In this document: positions 1 through 8,165 of the stretch, piece after piece | Layout: every line of letters begins with the position of its first letter | How positions within the stretch are numbered: position 1 is the stretch's first letter | NCBI GenBank assembly: GCA_001873295.1 | Contig: MNYW01000180.1 | Location: forward strand, 1 to 39,596 | Origin: Nitrospirae bacterium CG2_30_70_394 | GTDB taxonomy: Bacteria > CG2-30-53-67 > CG2-30-70-394 | DNA: 39,596 nucleotides | Reading direction: 5' to 3' | The notes under the pieces: model-generated | Databases searched by the model: none | Told to the model about the DNA's origin: nothing | Seen by the model: the letters and a program-made list of their open reading frames with translations, nothing else | Translations under genes and position numbers: made by a program

Positions 1-103
1 ATCCACCCCTGGATTCTCGGACGCAACGTTGGAGAACGTAGAGTACAAAGTAAAGCCCTGACCCCAATCTCCTCCCCAAGGGTACGACCCCAAGGGCAAA
101 GGG
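1..103. other. Left window edge, no gene
   Basis: No reading frame is supported here. The first 65 bases are clearly less GC-rich than the rest of the window and contain a phrase at 44-65 (tacaaagtaaagccctgacc and two more C) resembling dispersed repeat phrases often seen near IS200/RAYT-type elements. The likeness is from memory; no transposase is present. Confidence 0.4.
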
Positions 104-1186
104 CTACGGTCGCCGCCGCTCCCCCTCGGCGGTGGCCCACGCCGAGGGGGTGGACTCGTTGTTGGCGGCGTCGACCGCGATCACCCGATAGCGGTAGTGG
201 CCGCCGGGTTCGACCGCGGTGTCGGTGAAGGTGGCGCGCTCGCCCGCAACCCGGCCGATCGGCTGGCCCTCGTCGAGCCCCGCACTGCGCCAAAGCAGAT
301 AGAAGGCGATGGGTTCCGGCGGCGCGTCCCAGGCGAGGCGGACCTCGCCGGGAGCCGAGATCGCCAGCAGGTGGGTCGGGGGAGGCGGCGGGGTGCGGTC
401 GCGCGGGGCGGCGGTCACCGCCTCCGACAGGCTGGACTCGGGAGGCGGCGCACCGGCGCCGACCGCGGTCACCACGTAGGCGTACGTCTCACCCAGGCGC
501 ACGTCGCCATCCTCGTAGGGTGGTGCCGGGATGGTGGTGGTCGGGACAACCGGCAGGGCGGCTTGCGGGGCGAAGCGGTAGATGCGGTAGGCGGCGGCGC
601 CCGCGGACGGCCGCCAGGAGAGGCGCACCGCCGCCTCGCCGGCGTCGGCGTGGAGGCCGCGGACCGGCGGCGGTGGCGGCGCGAGGTTGACCACCTGCTC
701 CGGCGCCATGGCCGACGCGAGGTCGCGGTGGCTCTTGGCAGCAACGGTGAAGGCGAAGAGATTGCGCCGCTCGACCCCCGCCAGGGGCAGGACGTACTCC
801 ACCGCGTCCCCGTGGACAAAGGCGTTGGCGGGGTACTCGAGATCGACGGTGTCGAAGAGCTCCCACTGGCGGCAGTCGCAGCCCGAGGCGAGGCGCTCCG
901 CCACGTCCTCGCGGTAGAGGAGGTAGCCCGCCACGTCCGCCGGCCCGCCGCCCGCCTCGTTGGCTACCGGCACCCGCCAGGAGAGGCGCGCCTCCGGGCC
1001 GCGCGCCACCACTTGGAAATCGCGCACCGGCGCGGGCACGTGGCTCCCCGGCGCCAACGGATCGCCCTTCTTGCCGCACCCGGCGACTACCGCGACGCCC
1101 CACGCGACAACCAGGCAAAGGAGGGCCGAGCGCCCCACAACAAACCCAAGAGACATGGGCAACACGAAACCACGAACCACCGGCAA
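104..1186 (-). CDS. Fibronectin type III lipoprotein
   Basis: Predicted 360-residue outer-envelope lipoprotein of unknown exact role. The N-terminus is a hydrophobic signal peptide ending in a lipobox (VVAGC, Cys37), followed directly by the GKKGDP motif typical of LptM/YifL-like small lipoproteins and of deltaproteobacterial fibronectin lipoproteins. After it come about three fibronectin type III-like repeats (roughly residues 50-165, 170-260, 265-355), with recurring strands such as VRLSWRPSAGAAAYRIYR and VRLAWDAPPEPIAFYLLWR, separated by proline-rich linkers. The start is a TTG: an ideal AAGGAGG lies at 1194-1200, seven bases upstream. An in-frame ATG at 1156 is the alternative. It follows hflX by 42 bases on the same strand, so it may be cotranscribed. 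Such domains usually mediate protein or surface interactions; no enzyme motif is visible. Confidence 0.8.
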   Translation of the reverse strand: MPVVRGFVLPMSLGFVVGRSALLCLVVAWGVAVVAGCGKKGDPLAPGSHVPAPVRDFQVVARGPEARLSWRVPVANEAGGGPADVAGYLLYREDVAERLASGCDCRQWELFDTVDLEYPANAFVHGDAVEYVLPLAGVERRNLFAFTVAAKSHRDLASAMAPEQVVNLAPPPPPVRGLHADAGEAAVRLSWRPSAGAAAYRIYRFAPQAALPVVPTTTIPAPPYEDGDVRLGETYAYVVTAVGAGAPPPESSLSEAVTAAPRDRTPPPPPTHLLAISAPGEVRLAWDAPPEPIAFYLLWRSAGLDEGQPIGRVAGERATFTDTAVEPGGHYRYRVIAVDAANNESTPSAWATAEGERRRP

Positions 1187-1193
1187 GGTGAAG

Positions 1194-1200
1194 CCTCCTT
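1194..1200 (-). promoter_or_regulatory. Strong Shine-Dalgarno that fixes a TTG start
   Basis: On the minus strand AAGGAGG lies seven bases before the TTG at 1186. It favours the TTG over the ATG at 1156 for the fibronectin lipoprotein. Confidence 0.7.
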
Positions 1201-1228
1201 GCCGGGCGCGGTCGCACCACCGGTCCGG

Positions 1229-2866
1229 TTACCCGCCTCCGCCCAGGTCGGGGAAGAGGCGCGGCTCGAGGGCGGCCATGAGGGGGCGGAGGGTGGAACG
1301 GTCGCGAGCGGAGCAGCCGAGGGCGTCCCACGCGCGGCAACGGCGCGCCGCCTCTTCCGGCTCCAGGGCGTCGATCTTGTTGAAGACCAACACCCGCGGG
1401 GTGGCGGCGAGGCCGAGCTCGTCGAGCAGCTTGTCCACGGTCGCGATCTGGTCGCGGAAATCACGGGCGGCGCAGTCGACCACATGGAGGAGCAAGTTGG
1501 CGTCGGCAAGCTCGTCGAGGGTCGCCTTGAAGGCGCCAAGGAGCGACTCGGGCAGGTCGCGGATAAAGCCAACCGTGTCGGTGATCAAGACCTCGCGGTC
1601 GCGCGGAAAGCGCAGCCGCCGGCTCGCCGTATCCAGGGTCGCGAAGGGGCGGTCAGCGGCCTCCAGGACCGACGCGGTGAGGGCGTTCAGCAGCGTGGTC
1701 TTGCCGGCGTTGGTGTAGCCGACGATGGACAGGATCGGTACCCCGGCACGCTGCCGCTTCTGCCGTCGCAGGGCCTGGCCGGCGGCCACCGTAGCGAGCT
1801 GCTGTTTGAGGTGGGTGATGCGCGCGTCGATCCGCCGCCGGTCCACCTCCAGCTTGGTCTCCCCCGGGCCACGCGTGCCGATGCCGCCGCCGAGGCGGGA
1901 GAGCTGCGGGAAGAGCCCCACCAAGCGCGGCTTGAGGTAGGTGAGCTGGGCGAGCTCGACCCGAAGCTTCGCCTCGCGGGTGCCCGCCTGATGGGCGAAG
2001 ATGTCGAGGATCACCTGGGTGCGATCGAGGACCTTGAGGTCGGAGAGGGCGGTGATCGCCTTCGCCTGCGCCGGGGTGAGGTCTTGGAAGAAGACCAGGG
2101 TGGTGGCGCCGCAATGGAGGGCGGTGGTGATCACCTCCACCAGCTTGCCGGAACCGAAGACCGTCCGCGCGTCCGGGCGACGCCGGTGCTGGACCAGCGC
2201 GTCGAGGGGTTCGAGGCCGCAGGCGCGACACAGGGCCGCGAGCTCCGCCATCGCCGCCTCGCTCTCCGCCTGCGGCGGGAAGCAGCCCAACAGCAGCGCC
2301 CCCTCCCGGCCGGCCACCGCAACCGCCCGGTGGCGGCGCGCGAGACCCGCCTCCACCTCCTCCACCACGGCGGCGAAATCGAAGACCAGGTCGTGGAAGC
2401 GCGCCGGCTCCAACCGCCGCGCCGGTGTCGCCTCCTCCGCCTCCGGATCGAGGTAGGCGAGGTACGCCCGGTCGGGGAGGCCGTCGGGGGTGAGGGTGAG
2501 GGCGGCGATCAGATCGAGGCGCAGGAGAGCTAGGTCGGTGAGGTCGTCGGGCGACAGGGGCTCACCCCCAAGGTGGGTGTGGACCAGGCGCAGGCCGCAC
2601 AGGCGGCCGGAGGCTCCACGCTCGCGTCCCAGGGGCGGGATGGTGAGGCGATCCGCGCCGCCGAGCAGGACGTGGCTCACCCGGCCGTCGCGGCCGATGA
2701 GCAGCCCGACCTGGCGACCGAGGGCGGCGGCAACCTCGGTGAGCTGGCGCGCCGCCTCGTCACTGATCCACTCGCCGCGCGCCATGCGCCGCCGGTAGAG
2801 GTGCTCCAAGGCGCGCACCTCACTCGCCTTGAGGCCGCGGGTCACGCCGTGAATGGTGGTGCTGAT
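1229..2866 (-). CDS. hflX: GTPase HflX
   Basis: Ribosome-associated GTPase that splits or rescues stalled 70S ribosomes. The N-terminal HflX domain includes GSGKLVEV and the GPGETKLEVDRRRI motif, followed by a helical linker. The G domain has the P-loop GYTNAGKTT, switch II DTVGFIRDLP and NKID for guanine recognition. At about 545 residues it is a long-form HflX. The reading frame stays open far upstream (to 4189), but that part is a shadow of other genes and spacer. The start is unclear: long HflX proteins often begin with an IHGxxxGLK segment, here encoded just before the first standard start, GTG at 2845. An ATC codon at 2866 with GGAG six bases upstream would include that segment, so I set the start there; GTG 2845 (538 residues) is the conservative choice. 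Confidence 0.93.
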   Translation of the reverse strand: MSTTIHGVTRGLKASEVRALEHLYRRRMARGEWISDEAARQLTEVAAALGRQVGLLIGRDGRVSHVLLGGADRLTIPPLGRERGASGRLCGLRLVHTHLGGEPLSPDDLTDLALLRLDLIAALTLTPDGLPDRAYLAYLDPEAEEATPARRLEPARFHDLVFDFAAVVEEVEAGLARRHRAVAVAGREGALLLGCFPPQAESEAAMAELAALCRACGLEPLDALVQHRRRPDARTVFGSGKLVEVITTALHCGATTLVFFQDLTPAQAKAITALSDLKVLDRTQVILDIFAHQAGTREAKLRVELAQLTYLKPRLVGLFPQLSRLGGGIGTRGPGETKLEVDRRRIDARITHLKQQLATVAAGQALRRQKRQRAGVPILSIVGYTNAGKTTLLNALTASVLEAADRPFATLDTASRRLRFPRDREVLITDTVGFIRDLPESLLGAFKATLDELADANLLLHVVDCAARDFRDQIATVDKLLDELGLAATPRVLVFNKIDALEPEEAARRCRAWDALGCSARDRSTLRPLMAALEPRLFPDLGGGG

Positions 2867-3032
2867 AGAGGGCTCCGGGTGGCGGGGTGGGGCGCTGCTC
2901 TTTAGCGCACCGGGGCGGAGAGGCAAAGGGGGCAGCGTGCCGGTCGCGCCCGCTCCGCCCCCCGCGCCGCCGCGCGCCCCCCACCTTACCGGACTTCCAC
3001 CCGCTCTCCCCCCTCGCCGTCGGGCGTGACCG

Positions 3033-3038
3033 TATAGT
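3033..3038 (+). promoter_or_regulatory. Possible -10 element for the RluA-family gene
   Basis: TATAGT lies eight bases before the ATG at 3047 and there is no Shine-Dalgarno, which would fit a leaderless or nearly leaderless transcript. No clear -35 is visible in the 180-base divergent gap between hflX and this gene. Confidence 0.3.
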
Positions 3039-3046
3039 GGCCCCCC

Positions 3047-3748
3047 ATGGCGCACCTGCCGATCCTCTTTCGTGACCGGTGGCTGGCGGTGGTGGACAAA
3101 CCCGCCGGCGTGGCGGTCCATGGCGGCAGCGGGGTGGCCGCGGGCGCGACCCTGCTGGCGCTGCTTCGCGAGGCGGGCCTCGACGACTACGCCCCCGCCC
3201 ACCGCCTCGATCGCGCCACCAGCGGCTGCCTCCTCGTCGCCCGGCCGGAGGTGGCGGAGCCGCTGCGCCGCGCCTTCGCCGCCCACCGGGTGGAGAAACG
3301 CTACCTCGCCCTCTGCCAGGGGCAGATGGAGCCCCCAACCGGACGGATCGAGGCGCCGCTGGTGCGTGCCGACCCGGCCGCCGCCGACGCCGGCCGCCAC
3401 AAGGTGGCGGTCGATCCGGCGGGACGGCCGGCGGCGACGCGCTACCGGACGGTCACTGCCTGGCGCCAGGCGAGCCTCGTCGAGCTCGTGCCGGAGAGCG
3501 GTCGCACCCACCAGCTCCGCGTCCACCTCGCCCACCTCGGCCACCCCTTGGCGGGCGACCGCCGCTACGGCAGCCCGCCGTTCAACCGCCTCATGGCGCG
3601 CCGCTACGGCCTCACCCGCCTCTTCCTCCACGCCACCGAGCTGCGCCTGACCCACCCCACCACCGGGGTGGAGCTGGCGGTGCAAGCCCCCCTGGCCGCG
3701 GAGCTTGAAGCGCTCCTCGCCGCCCTCCCCCCGCCGCGGCGTGGCTGA
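3047..3748 (+). CDS. RluA-family pseudouridine synthase, short form without S4 domain
   Basis: Predicted enzyme that isomerises uridine to pseudouridine in rRNA or tRNA. The 233-residue protein starts directly with the catalytic domain (LFRDRWLAVVDKPAGVAVH) and carries the family active-site motif HRLDRATSG with catalytic Asp55, then EKRYLALCQG and the GRTHQLRVHLAHLGHPLAGD motif. There is no N-terminal S4 RNA-binding domain, which resembles TruC/RluA-type members more than RluC or RluD, but the target base cannot be read from sequence. It is transcribed divergently from hflX. A second RluA-family protein (RluD-like, with S4 domain) lies at 8166-9146. Confidence 0.9.
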   Translation: MAHLPILFRDRWLAVVDKPAGVAVHGGSGVAAGATLLALLREAGLDDYAPAHRLDRATSGCLLVARPEVAEPLRRAFAAHRVEKRYLALCQGQMEPPTGRIEAPLVRADPAAADAGRHKVAVDPAGRPAATRYRTVTAWRQASLVELVPESGRTHQLRVHLAHLGHPLAGDRRYGSPPFNRLMARRYGLTRLFLHATELRLTHPTTGVELAVQAPLAAELEALLAALPPPRRG

Positions 3749-3749
3749 G

Positions 3750-3773
3750 GAGTCACCCCGCAAGGGGTGGCTC
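3750..3773 (+). terminator. Hairpin after the RluA-family gene
   Basis: A 10-base stem (gagtcacccc against ggggtggctc, with one G-T pair) closed by a GCAA tetraloop starts two bases after the stop codon. No T-tract follows, so intrinsic termination is uncertain. Confidence 0.45.
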
Positions 3774-3804
3774 TCCCCCGCCGGGCGCCCGCCGCCCACG
3801 CCGT

Positions 3805-3895
3805 ACGAGACGGCCGCGCGGGCGGGTGCCGGAGCCCCGGGTTGGTCATCGCCGTAGACGCGAACACGAGACGGCCGCGCGGGCGGGTGCCGGAG
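3805..3895. repeat. 30-base direct repeat, 61-base period
   Basis: The same 30 bases, starting acgagacggccgcgcgggcg, occur at 3805-3834 and 3866-3895, separated by 31 unrelated bases. Origin unknown; an assembly origin is possible because a second repeat in this window (24069-24162) has the same 61-base period. Confidence 0.85.
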
Positions 3896-4284
3896 TCGGG
3901 TGGCGCCGGTGGCCAACTCGCACACGGCCGCGCCGGGTTGGCCGCGAAGGCGAGCGCACGGTGACGCAGCGGCGCACAGGGAGGGCAACCTCCGTAGCGG
4001 GTGGGGCGCGGCCCCGCCGGGTCGGCCCACAAGGCCAGCGTCACCTGCAGCCACAAAGGCGGGGCGGGACAGGTTGGGGGTCGTGGGGGAGACGAAGGGG
4101 CGCGGGGGGAGGGCTGGAAGAGAGGGGCTCGCGCGGCAACGCGGTGGGTCGGGGTGCTCCCTCCGCATCCGCCGCGAGGCGTGCACCACCCGCGGGCTCC
4201 ACCCTCCCCACCACGCCGCTTTCGCCTTCCGCCGTGCGTGGCTGCGGGTGGCCCCTGCAGGCCGCCGCCCCCGCCGCCGCCGCC

Positions 4285-5178
4285 TTACTCGGCGGCCTCC
4301 CCCTCCATCAGCGGCGAGTTGCGCAGGGTGCGGGTGGCGAAGGTGACCCCCCAGCCCTCGTTGCGCAGGGTCTCTTCCGCCTGAAAGGCACGCTCCGGGT
4401 CGGTGAATGGGGCGAAGACGGTGGAGCCGCTGCCCGACATGAGCGCGCCGGCCCCACCGAGGGCGAGGAGGCGCGCCTTCGCCTCGCCGATCCGCGGGTT
4501 GGAGGGGAGGACCACCGACTCCAGGTCATTGTCCAGCGCCGCCCCGAGGGCCGCGATGTCGCGCACGGTGAGGGCGTGGAGGAGCTCTTTGTTGTAGGTG
4601 ACCGTGGAGTTAGGGCGGTCGGGGTAGTGCGCGTACGCCCACTCGGTGGAGATGGGGATCTCCGGGAAGACAATGACCATCGGGATGCAGCTCGGCGCCT
4701 TGAGGGGGGTGAAGGGGTCGCCGGCGCCTTCGCCGCGCGCCACGGGGGAGCCGAGAAAGAAGGGGACGTCGGTGCCCAGCGCCCGGGCGTGGTCGAGAAG
4801 CTCGGCGTCGGTGAGCGCCAGGTTGAAGCGGCGGCGTAGGCCGACGAGGGTGGCGGCGGCGTCGGCAGAGCCACCCGCCAGTCCAGCGGCGATCGGGATG
4901 CGCTTCTCCAAATGGATCTTCACCCCCTGCTGAGGGCCGAGGAGCGGCCGCAACCGCACGTACGCCGCCACCACCAGGTTGTGGGTGTCGGTGGGCAGGC
5001 TCGCCTCGTCGCAGGTAAACAGCAGCCCGGGCGAGAGGGCCGGGGCGATCTGCAGGGTGTCGCACAGGTCGATCATGGTGACGACCGTGCGCAGGCGGTG
5101 GAGACCGTCACGGCGGCGCGAGTGGATACGCAGCGACAGGTTGACCTTGGCTGGGGCCTGGAGGACGAGGGGGGTCAT
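4285..5178 (-). CDS. ispE: 4-diphosphocytidyl-2-C-methyl-D-erythritol kinase
   Basis: GHMP-family kinase of the MEP pathway; it phosphorylates CDP-methylerythritol at the 2-hydroxyl with ATP on the way to isoprenoid precursors. The 297-residue protein has the N-terminal APAKVNLSLRI strand with the conserved Lys11, the ATP-binding motif PIAAGLAGGSADAA (about residues 95-108), GTDVPFFL, and the C-terminal MSGSGSTVFAPF motif. Its length is normal for the family. The ATG overlaps the stop of the upstream lolB-like gene (ATGA), so the two are probably translationally coupled. The order TPR lipoprotein, lolB, ispE matches the well-known proteobacterial arrangement. Confidence 0.96.
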   Translation of the reverse strand: MTPLVLQAPAKVNLSLRIHSRRRDGLHRLRTVVTMIDLCDTLQIAPALSPGLLFTCDEASLPTDTHNLVVAAYVRLRPLLGPQQGVKIHLEKRIPIAAGLAGGSADAAATLVGLRRRFNLALTDAELLDHARALGTDVPFFLGSPVARGEGAGDPFTPLKAPSCIPMVIVFPEIPISTEWAYAHYPDRPNSTVTYNKELLHALTVRDIAALGAALDNDLESVVLPSNPRIGEAKARLLALGGAGALMSGSGSTVFAPFTDPERAFQAEETLRNEGWGVTFATRTLRNSPLMEGEAAE

Positions 5179-5915
5179 GGCACCTCCGGGGGCGGGATGG
5201 GGATGGTGAACAAGGTGGGGTCGAGATTGGGGTCGCCGTGCAGCTCAAGCCAGCGTACGGCGACGGTGGCGCCATCGCCCAGGGTGATGTCGAGATCAGG
5301 GGGGTGGAAGGTGGTTCCTTCGTCAGACCGGGCGTCCGACCGCGCGCCGCCCGGTTCGGTTGGCCGGTAGTGGACCGTGACCCCGGCGAGGCGCGCCTCG
5401 GTAAGGCGTCCCGCGCCGGGATCCCACCGGTACTCGGCGACCCCCTCCCAAACTAACCGAGGCGGCGACGCTCCGGGGACGCAGGTGGCCGCGCCATCGG
5501 GGAGGCCGAGGAGCAGGCGCGGCAGGTAGACCAGCAAGGACGCGGGCAGGGGGCCGACGGGCGCGTCGCGGCGCCAGCCGGACGCCACGCTCCAGGTGGC
5601 GGTGGCGCGACCGTTGACGATCGCCACCGCCTGGGCGGTGCCCAGGGGATCGAGGAGCTCGGCGTGGAGGCGGTCGGGGAAGGCCACCAGCAGCGCAGCG
5701 CGGCCGCCCTGGCGGGCAACCCCGTGGCGGCCGGTGAGCGCCACGGTGGCGGCGAAGGGGTGGCCCGCCCAGGCGGCGGCCGCGGCGGCGACCTCGCTCT
5801 CCACCACCCCGCACTCCACCGCGGGTGGCGCGGACCCGAGGTGGGCGCAGGCCGCGCAGACGAGGGCGGCGAGGGGGAGAAAGAGGCGGCGCCAAGGCTC
5901 GTGGGGAGCGCGCAC
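5175..5915 (-). CDS. LolB-like outer membrane lipoprotein
   Basis: Candidate for the outer-membrane receptor that accepts lipoproteins from LolA. The 246-residue protein starts at a GTG (5915), has a short basic stretch, a hydrophobic segment and a lipobox-like LVCAAC. The mature part has the pattern of LolB/DUF4292 proteins: an early strand (ATVALTGRHGVARQGGRAALLVAF), DRLHAELLDPLG, a central LVYLPRLLLGLPD, and a C-terminal strand ending in a short proline-rich tail. Similarity to LolB is weak at residue level; the identification leans on synteny between the TPR lipoprotein and ispE. It overlaps ispE by four bases. A 442-base gap separates it from the upstream TPR gene, so it may have its own promoter. 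Confidence 0.72.
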   Translation of the reverse strand: MRAPHEPWRRLFLPLAALVCAACAHLGSAPPAVECGVVESEVAAAAAAWAGHPFAATVALTGRHGVARQGGRAALLVAFPDRLHAELLDPLGTAQAVAIVNGRATATWSVASGWRRDAPVGPLPASLLVYLPRLLLGLPDGAATCVPGASPPRLVWEGVAEYRWDPGAGRLTEARLAGVTVHYRPTEPGGARSDARSDEGTTFHPPDLDITLGDGATVAVRWLELHGDPNLDPTLFTIPIPPPEVP

Positions 5916-6357
5916 CCGCGACGCGCGGCCGCCACGCGCGGCCGCGCTACCGCCCGATCCAGGGCTCGGACGAGCTGCCACCCCGAGGTCCAAACCCCAT
6001 CCCCCCGGCGCGCCCGTGGGGGTGGTACCCGAGGCGGAGCCGGCGGAGAGTTGGAGCTCGTCGCAACCCGCCCCCCGCGGCGCGCGGCCGGCGGCCCGCG
6101 GCGCGGGTCGAGCTTGGGCGCGATCAACCGCGGCGCGGCGGCGCACCGCCGGGATGGGCCACCGTGGTGCGTGATCGAAGCCCACGATCTGCCGCCCGCA
6201 CCTCCCCCTCGAAACGCGCGGTCGCATGCCGCCCCCAACCCAGGCCGACCGACTCGTCGCCGTGGCGTGGGGCGCACCGGCGCCCCCCCCTCTCCGTCCC
6301 ATTCCGTGGTCTCCGTGGCCGCCCCCGCCCGGCTGCACCGGGGGCCAGGCGAGGCCT
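5916..6357. other. Intergenic, no gene recognised
   Basis: Extremely GC-rich 442-base spacer inside the TPR / lolB-like / ispE cluster. It contains a short duplicated acgcgcggccgc near 5920-5945 and, near 6290-6320, a decayed phrase (attccgtggtctccgtggcc) of the kind repeated in other spacers here. Nothing coding is supported. Confidence 0.55.
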
Positions 6358-8073
6358 CTACTCCGTGCGGTGGTTCTGCTCCAGGGCGTGGTGGCGCTGG
6401 ATCTTCGCCGCCAGGCCGCTGACCTCCTCACCGTCGAGCTCCAGGGCACGTTGCCACTGGCGGAAGGCGGATCGGTGGTTGCCCAGGGCCCAGTAGATGT
6501 CGCCCATGTGGTCGCGGATCACCGCGTCGTCGGGGGTGAGACTCAGGGCGTGCTCCGCGCTCTTCCGCGCCTCTTCCAGCCGCCCGAGTTTGTAGTAGAC
6601 CCAGGCGAGGGAGTCGACGATGTAGCCGTCGTCCGGGCGTAGCTCCGCCGCCCGCTGGACGAGCTTGAGGGAGTCGTCGAGGTGGATGTTTTGGTCGGCA
6701 TACAGGTAGCCGAGATAGTTGAGGGCGTGGGGCTGGTCAGGGTCGAGGCGCAACGACTCCTTGAGCTCGGCGAAGGCGTCTTCGTACTGCTTGGTCCGCT
6801 CGTACAAGGCGCCAAGCTGAAAGTGGAGGCGCGGGTCGTCGGGGTAGTGGACCAGGGCCGCGCTGTAGATCTGCTTCGCCTCCGGATACGCCTTGAGGCG
6901 CGCCTCGGCCATCCCCAGGTAGAGGAGGAGGTCGGCGGCCATCGGCGCGCGCCCAAGGAGGCCCTGGGAGAAGAGGGTGAGGATGGCCGCCTTGTCCTGC
7001 TTCGCCTCGAGGTTGTTCACCAGGTGGTAGGCAACCTCCAGGTTGGTGGGGTCGTCGTCATACAGGCCGCGGAGCAACGGGATCGCCTGATCTGCCTCCT
7101 TGCGCTCCTCGTGGATGAGGGCGAGGAAGTAGGTGACCCGTGGGTTGTCCGGCCACCGCTCGTGCATCCCCTGCATGCGGGCGAAGGCGTCGTCGAAACG
7201 CTTTTGATCGAAGAGGAGCAGGGCAAGGCGAAGCTGGGCGCCTAGGTCGGCGGGGTTCTCATCCACCAGCTTCTGGTAGGCAGCGATCGCCGCGTCCACC
7301 TGCTTGGTGGCGACCAAGAGCTGCGCCACCCGGGCGGAGAGCTCGCGGTTGTACGGGTTGATCTCCAGCGCCTTGCGGTAGGCGCCCACCGCTGCCGGCA
7401 GGTCGCCCTTTTGCTCGTAGGCGGTGCCCAGGTTGATCCAGCCGCCCTCCACCTCGGGCCGCTCGTCGGTACAAAAGCGGAAGTGGTCGATCGCCTTGTC
7501 GAGCTGGTTGGCAGCGGCGTAGGCGCGGGCGAGGTGGAAGTGGGCGGGGACCGACGCGGGGTTAGCCTTCACGAACGCCTCGAGCCGCTGGATCGCCTCC
7601 TCCGGGTGGTTCGCCTCGGTGGCCATCTCGGCGAGCTCGATGAGCAGGTGGTCGTCGTCCGGGTGGAGGTCGACCAGGTGGCGCATGTACGGCAAGGCCG
7701 CCTCGTAGTCGTGGCCGCGGGAGTGCAGGCCAATCAGCAGGCGCAGGGCGTCGTCGTGGTTCGGGTGACCCTCCAGCACCTGCTTGGCGGTCGCCTTCGC
7801 CTTCTCCTCGTCGCCGGTCTGCAGATAGAGCCAGGCGAGGGTGGTGAGGATGTCGGGGGCGGTGGGATCGAGCTTCGCCGCCTCCTCCAGGGTGGTGATG
7901 GCGCCGGCGGTGTCGCCGTGGCGCCCCTGGTAGTCCGCCTTCAAGAAGAGGGAGACGGCGCCCTCGGGCCGGTCCACCGACGGCAGTGGCGCCGGCGGTG
8001 GCGAAACGGTGGCGCAGCCGGCGGCGCACAGGAGGGCGCATGCGAGGTGAAGGGGGCGGACGGGAAGGCGCAT
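6358..8073 (-). CDS. TPR-repeat outer membrane lipoprotein
   Basis: 571-residue lipoprotein built almost entirely of tetratricopeptide repeats. The signal peptide ends in CAAGC (lipidated Cys20), then a proline-rich linker, then about 13-15 TPR units from residue 45 to the end (for example ITTLEEAAKLDP, AVGAYRKALEINPYN, ALNYLGYLYADQ, IVDSLAWVYYKLGRLEEARK). It belongs to the family encoded upstream of lolB and ispE in proteobacteria (the PA4667-like type). It is probably a periplasm-facing scaffold for envelope assembly; the partner is unknown. It is transcribed divergently from rluD with 92 bases between the starts. No Shine-Dalgarno is visible before the ATG. Confidence 0.9.
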   Translation of the reverse strand: MRLPVRPLHLACALLCAAGCATVSPPPAPLPSVDRPEGAVSLFLKADYQGRHGDTAGAITTLEEAAKLDPTAPDILTTLAWLYLQTGDEEKAKATAKQVLEGHPNHDDALRLLIGLHSRGHDYEAALPYMRHLVDLHPDDDHLLIELAEMATEANHPEEAIQRLEAFVKANPASVPAHFHLARAYAAANQLDKAIDHFRFCTDERPEVEGGWINLGTAYEQKGDLPAAVGAYRKALEINPYNRELSARVAQLLVATKQVDAAIAAYQKLVDENPADLGAQLRLALLLFDQKRFDDAFARMQGMHERWPDNPRVTYFLALIHEERKEADQAIPLLRGLYDDDPTNLEVAYHLVNNLEAKQDKAAILTLFSQGLLGRAPMAADLLLYLGMAEARLKAYPEAKQIYSAALVHYPDDPRLHFQLGALYERTKQYEDAFAELKESLRLDPDQPHALNYLGYLYADQNIHLDDSLKLVQRAAELRPDDGYIVDSLAWVYYKLGRLEEARKSAEHALSLTPDDAVIRDHMGDIYWALGNHRSAFRQWQRALELDGEEVSGLAAKIQRHHALEQNHRTE

Positions 8074-8165
8074 ACTGGGCCGATCAAAGTCAGAGGTGGG
8101 GCGAGACGATAGCCAAGGGACGGGGGGCCAGCAAACGGCTCATCGGCAAGGGGGGTAGCGGAACG

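Larger units (their letters stand above)
3749..4284. other. Intergenic, no gene recognised
   Basis: This 536-base gap between two convergent genes has no protein with recognisable motifs; open frames across it are high-GC artefacts. It holds a hairpin after the RluA-family stop, a 30-base direct repeat (3805-3895), and degraded phrases near 3930-4060 (such as ccgcgaaggcgagcgcacgg). I looked for the tRNA-Gln and prs that follow ispE in some proteobacteria and saw neither. Confidence 0.6.

Noticed and set aside
197-2533. 778-residue plus-strand open frame
   Set aside because: It is the antisense shadow of the fibronectin lipoprotein and hflX; composition is Arg/Gly/Glu-rich with no motif.
3805-3895. 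Mini CRISPR array (30-base repeat, 31-base spacer)
   Set aside because: Only two repeats, no cas genes in the window, and the repeat has no typical CRISPR features; the similar unit at 24069 has a different repeat and lies inside a gene.
2867-4189. Upstream extension of the hflX reading frame to a 986-residue protein
   Set aside because: The extra 440 residues run antisense through the RluA-family gene and show no conserved motif; the HflX family starts near 2866.
3749-4284. tRNA-Gln and prs downstream of ispE, as in Pseudomonas
   Set aside because: No T-loop motif or cloverleaf arms could be found on either strand, and no prs-like frame.
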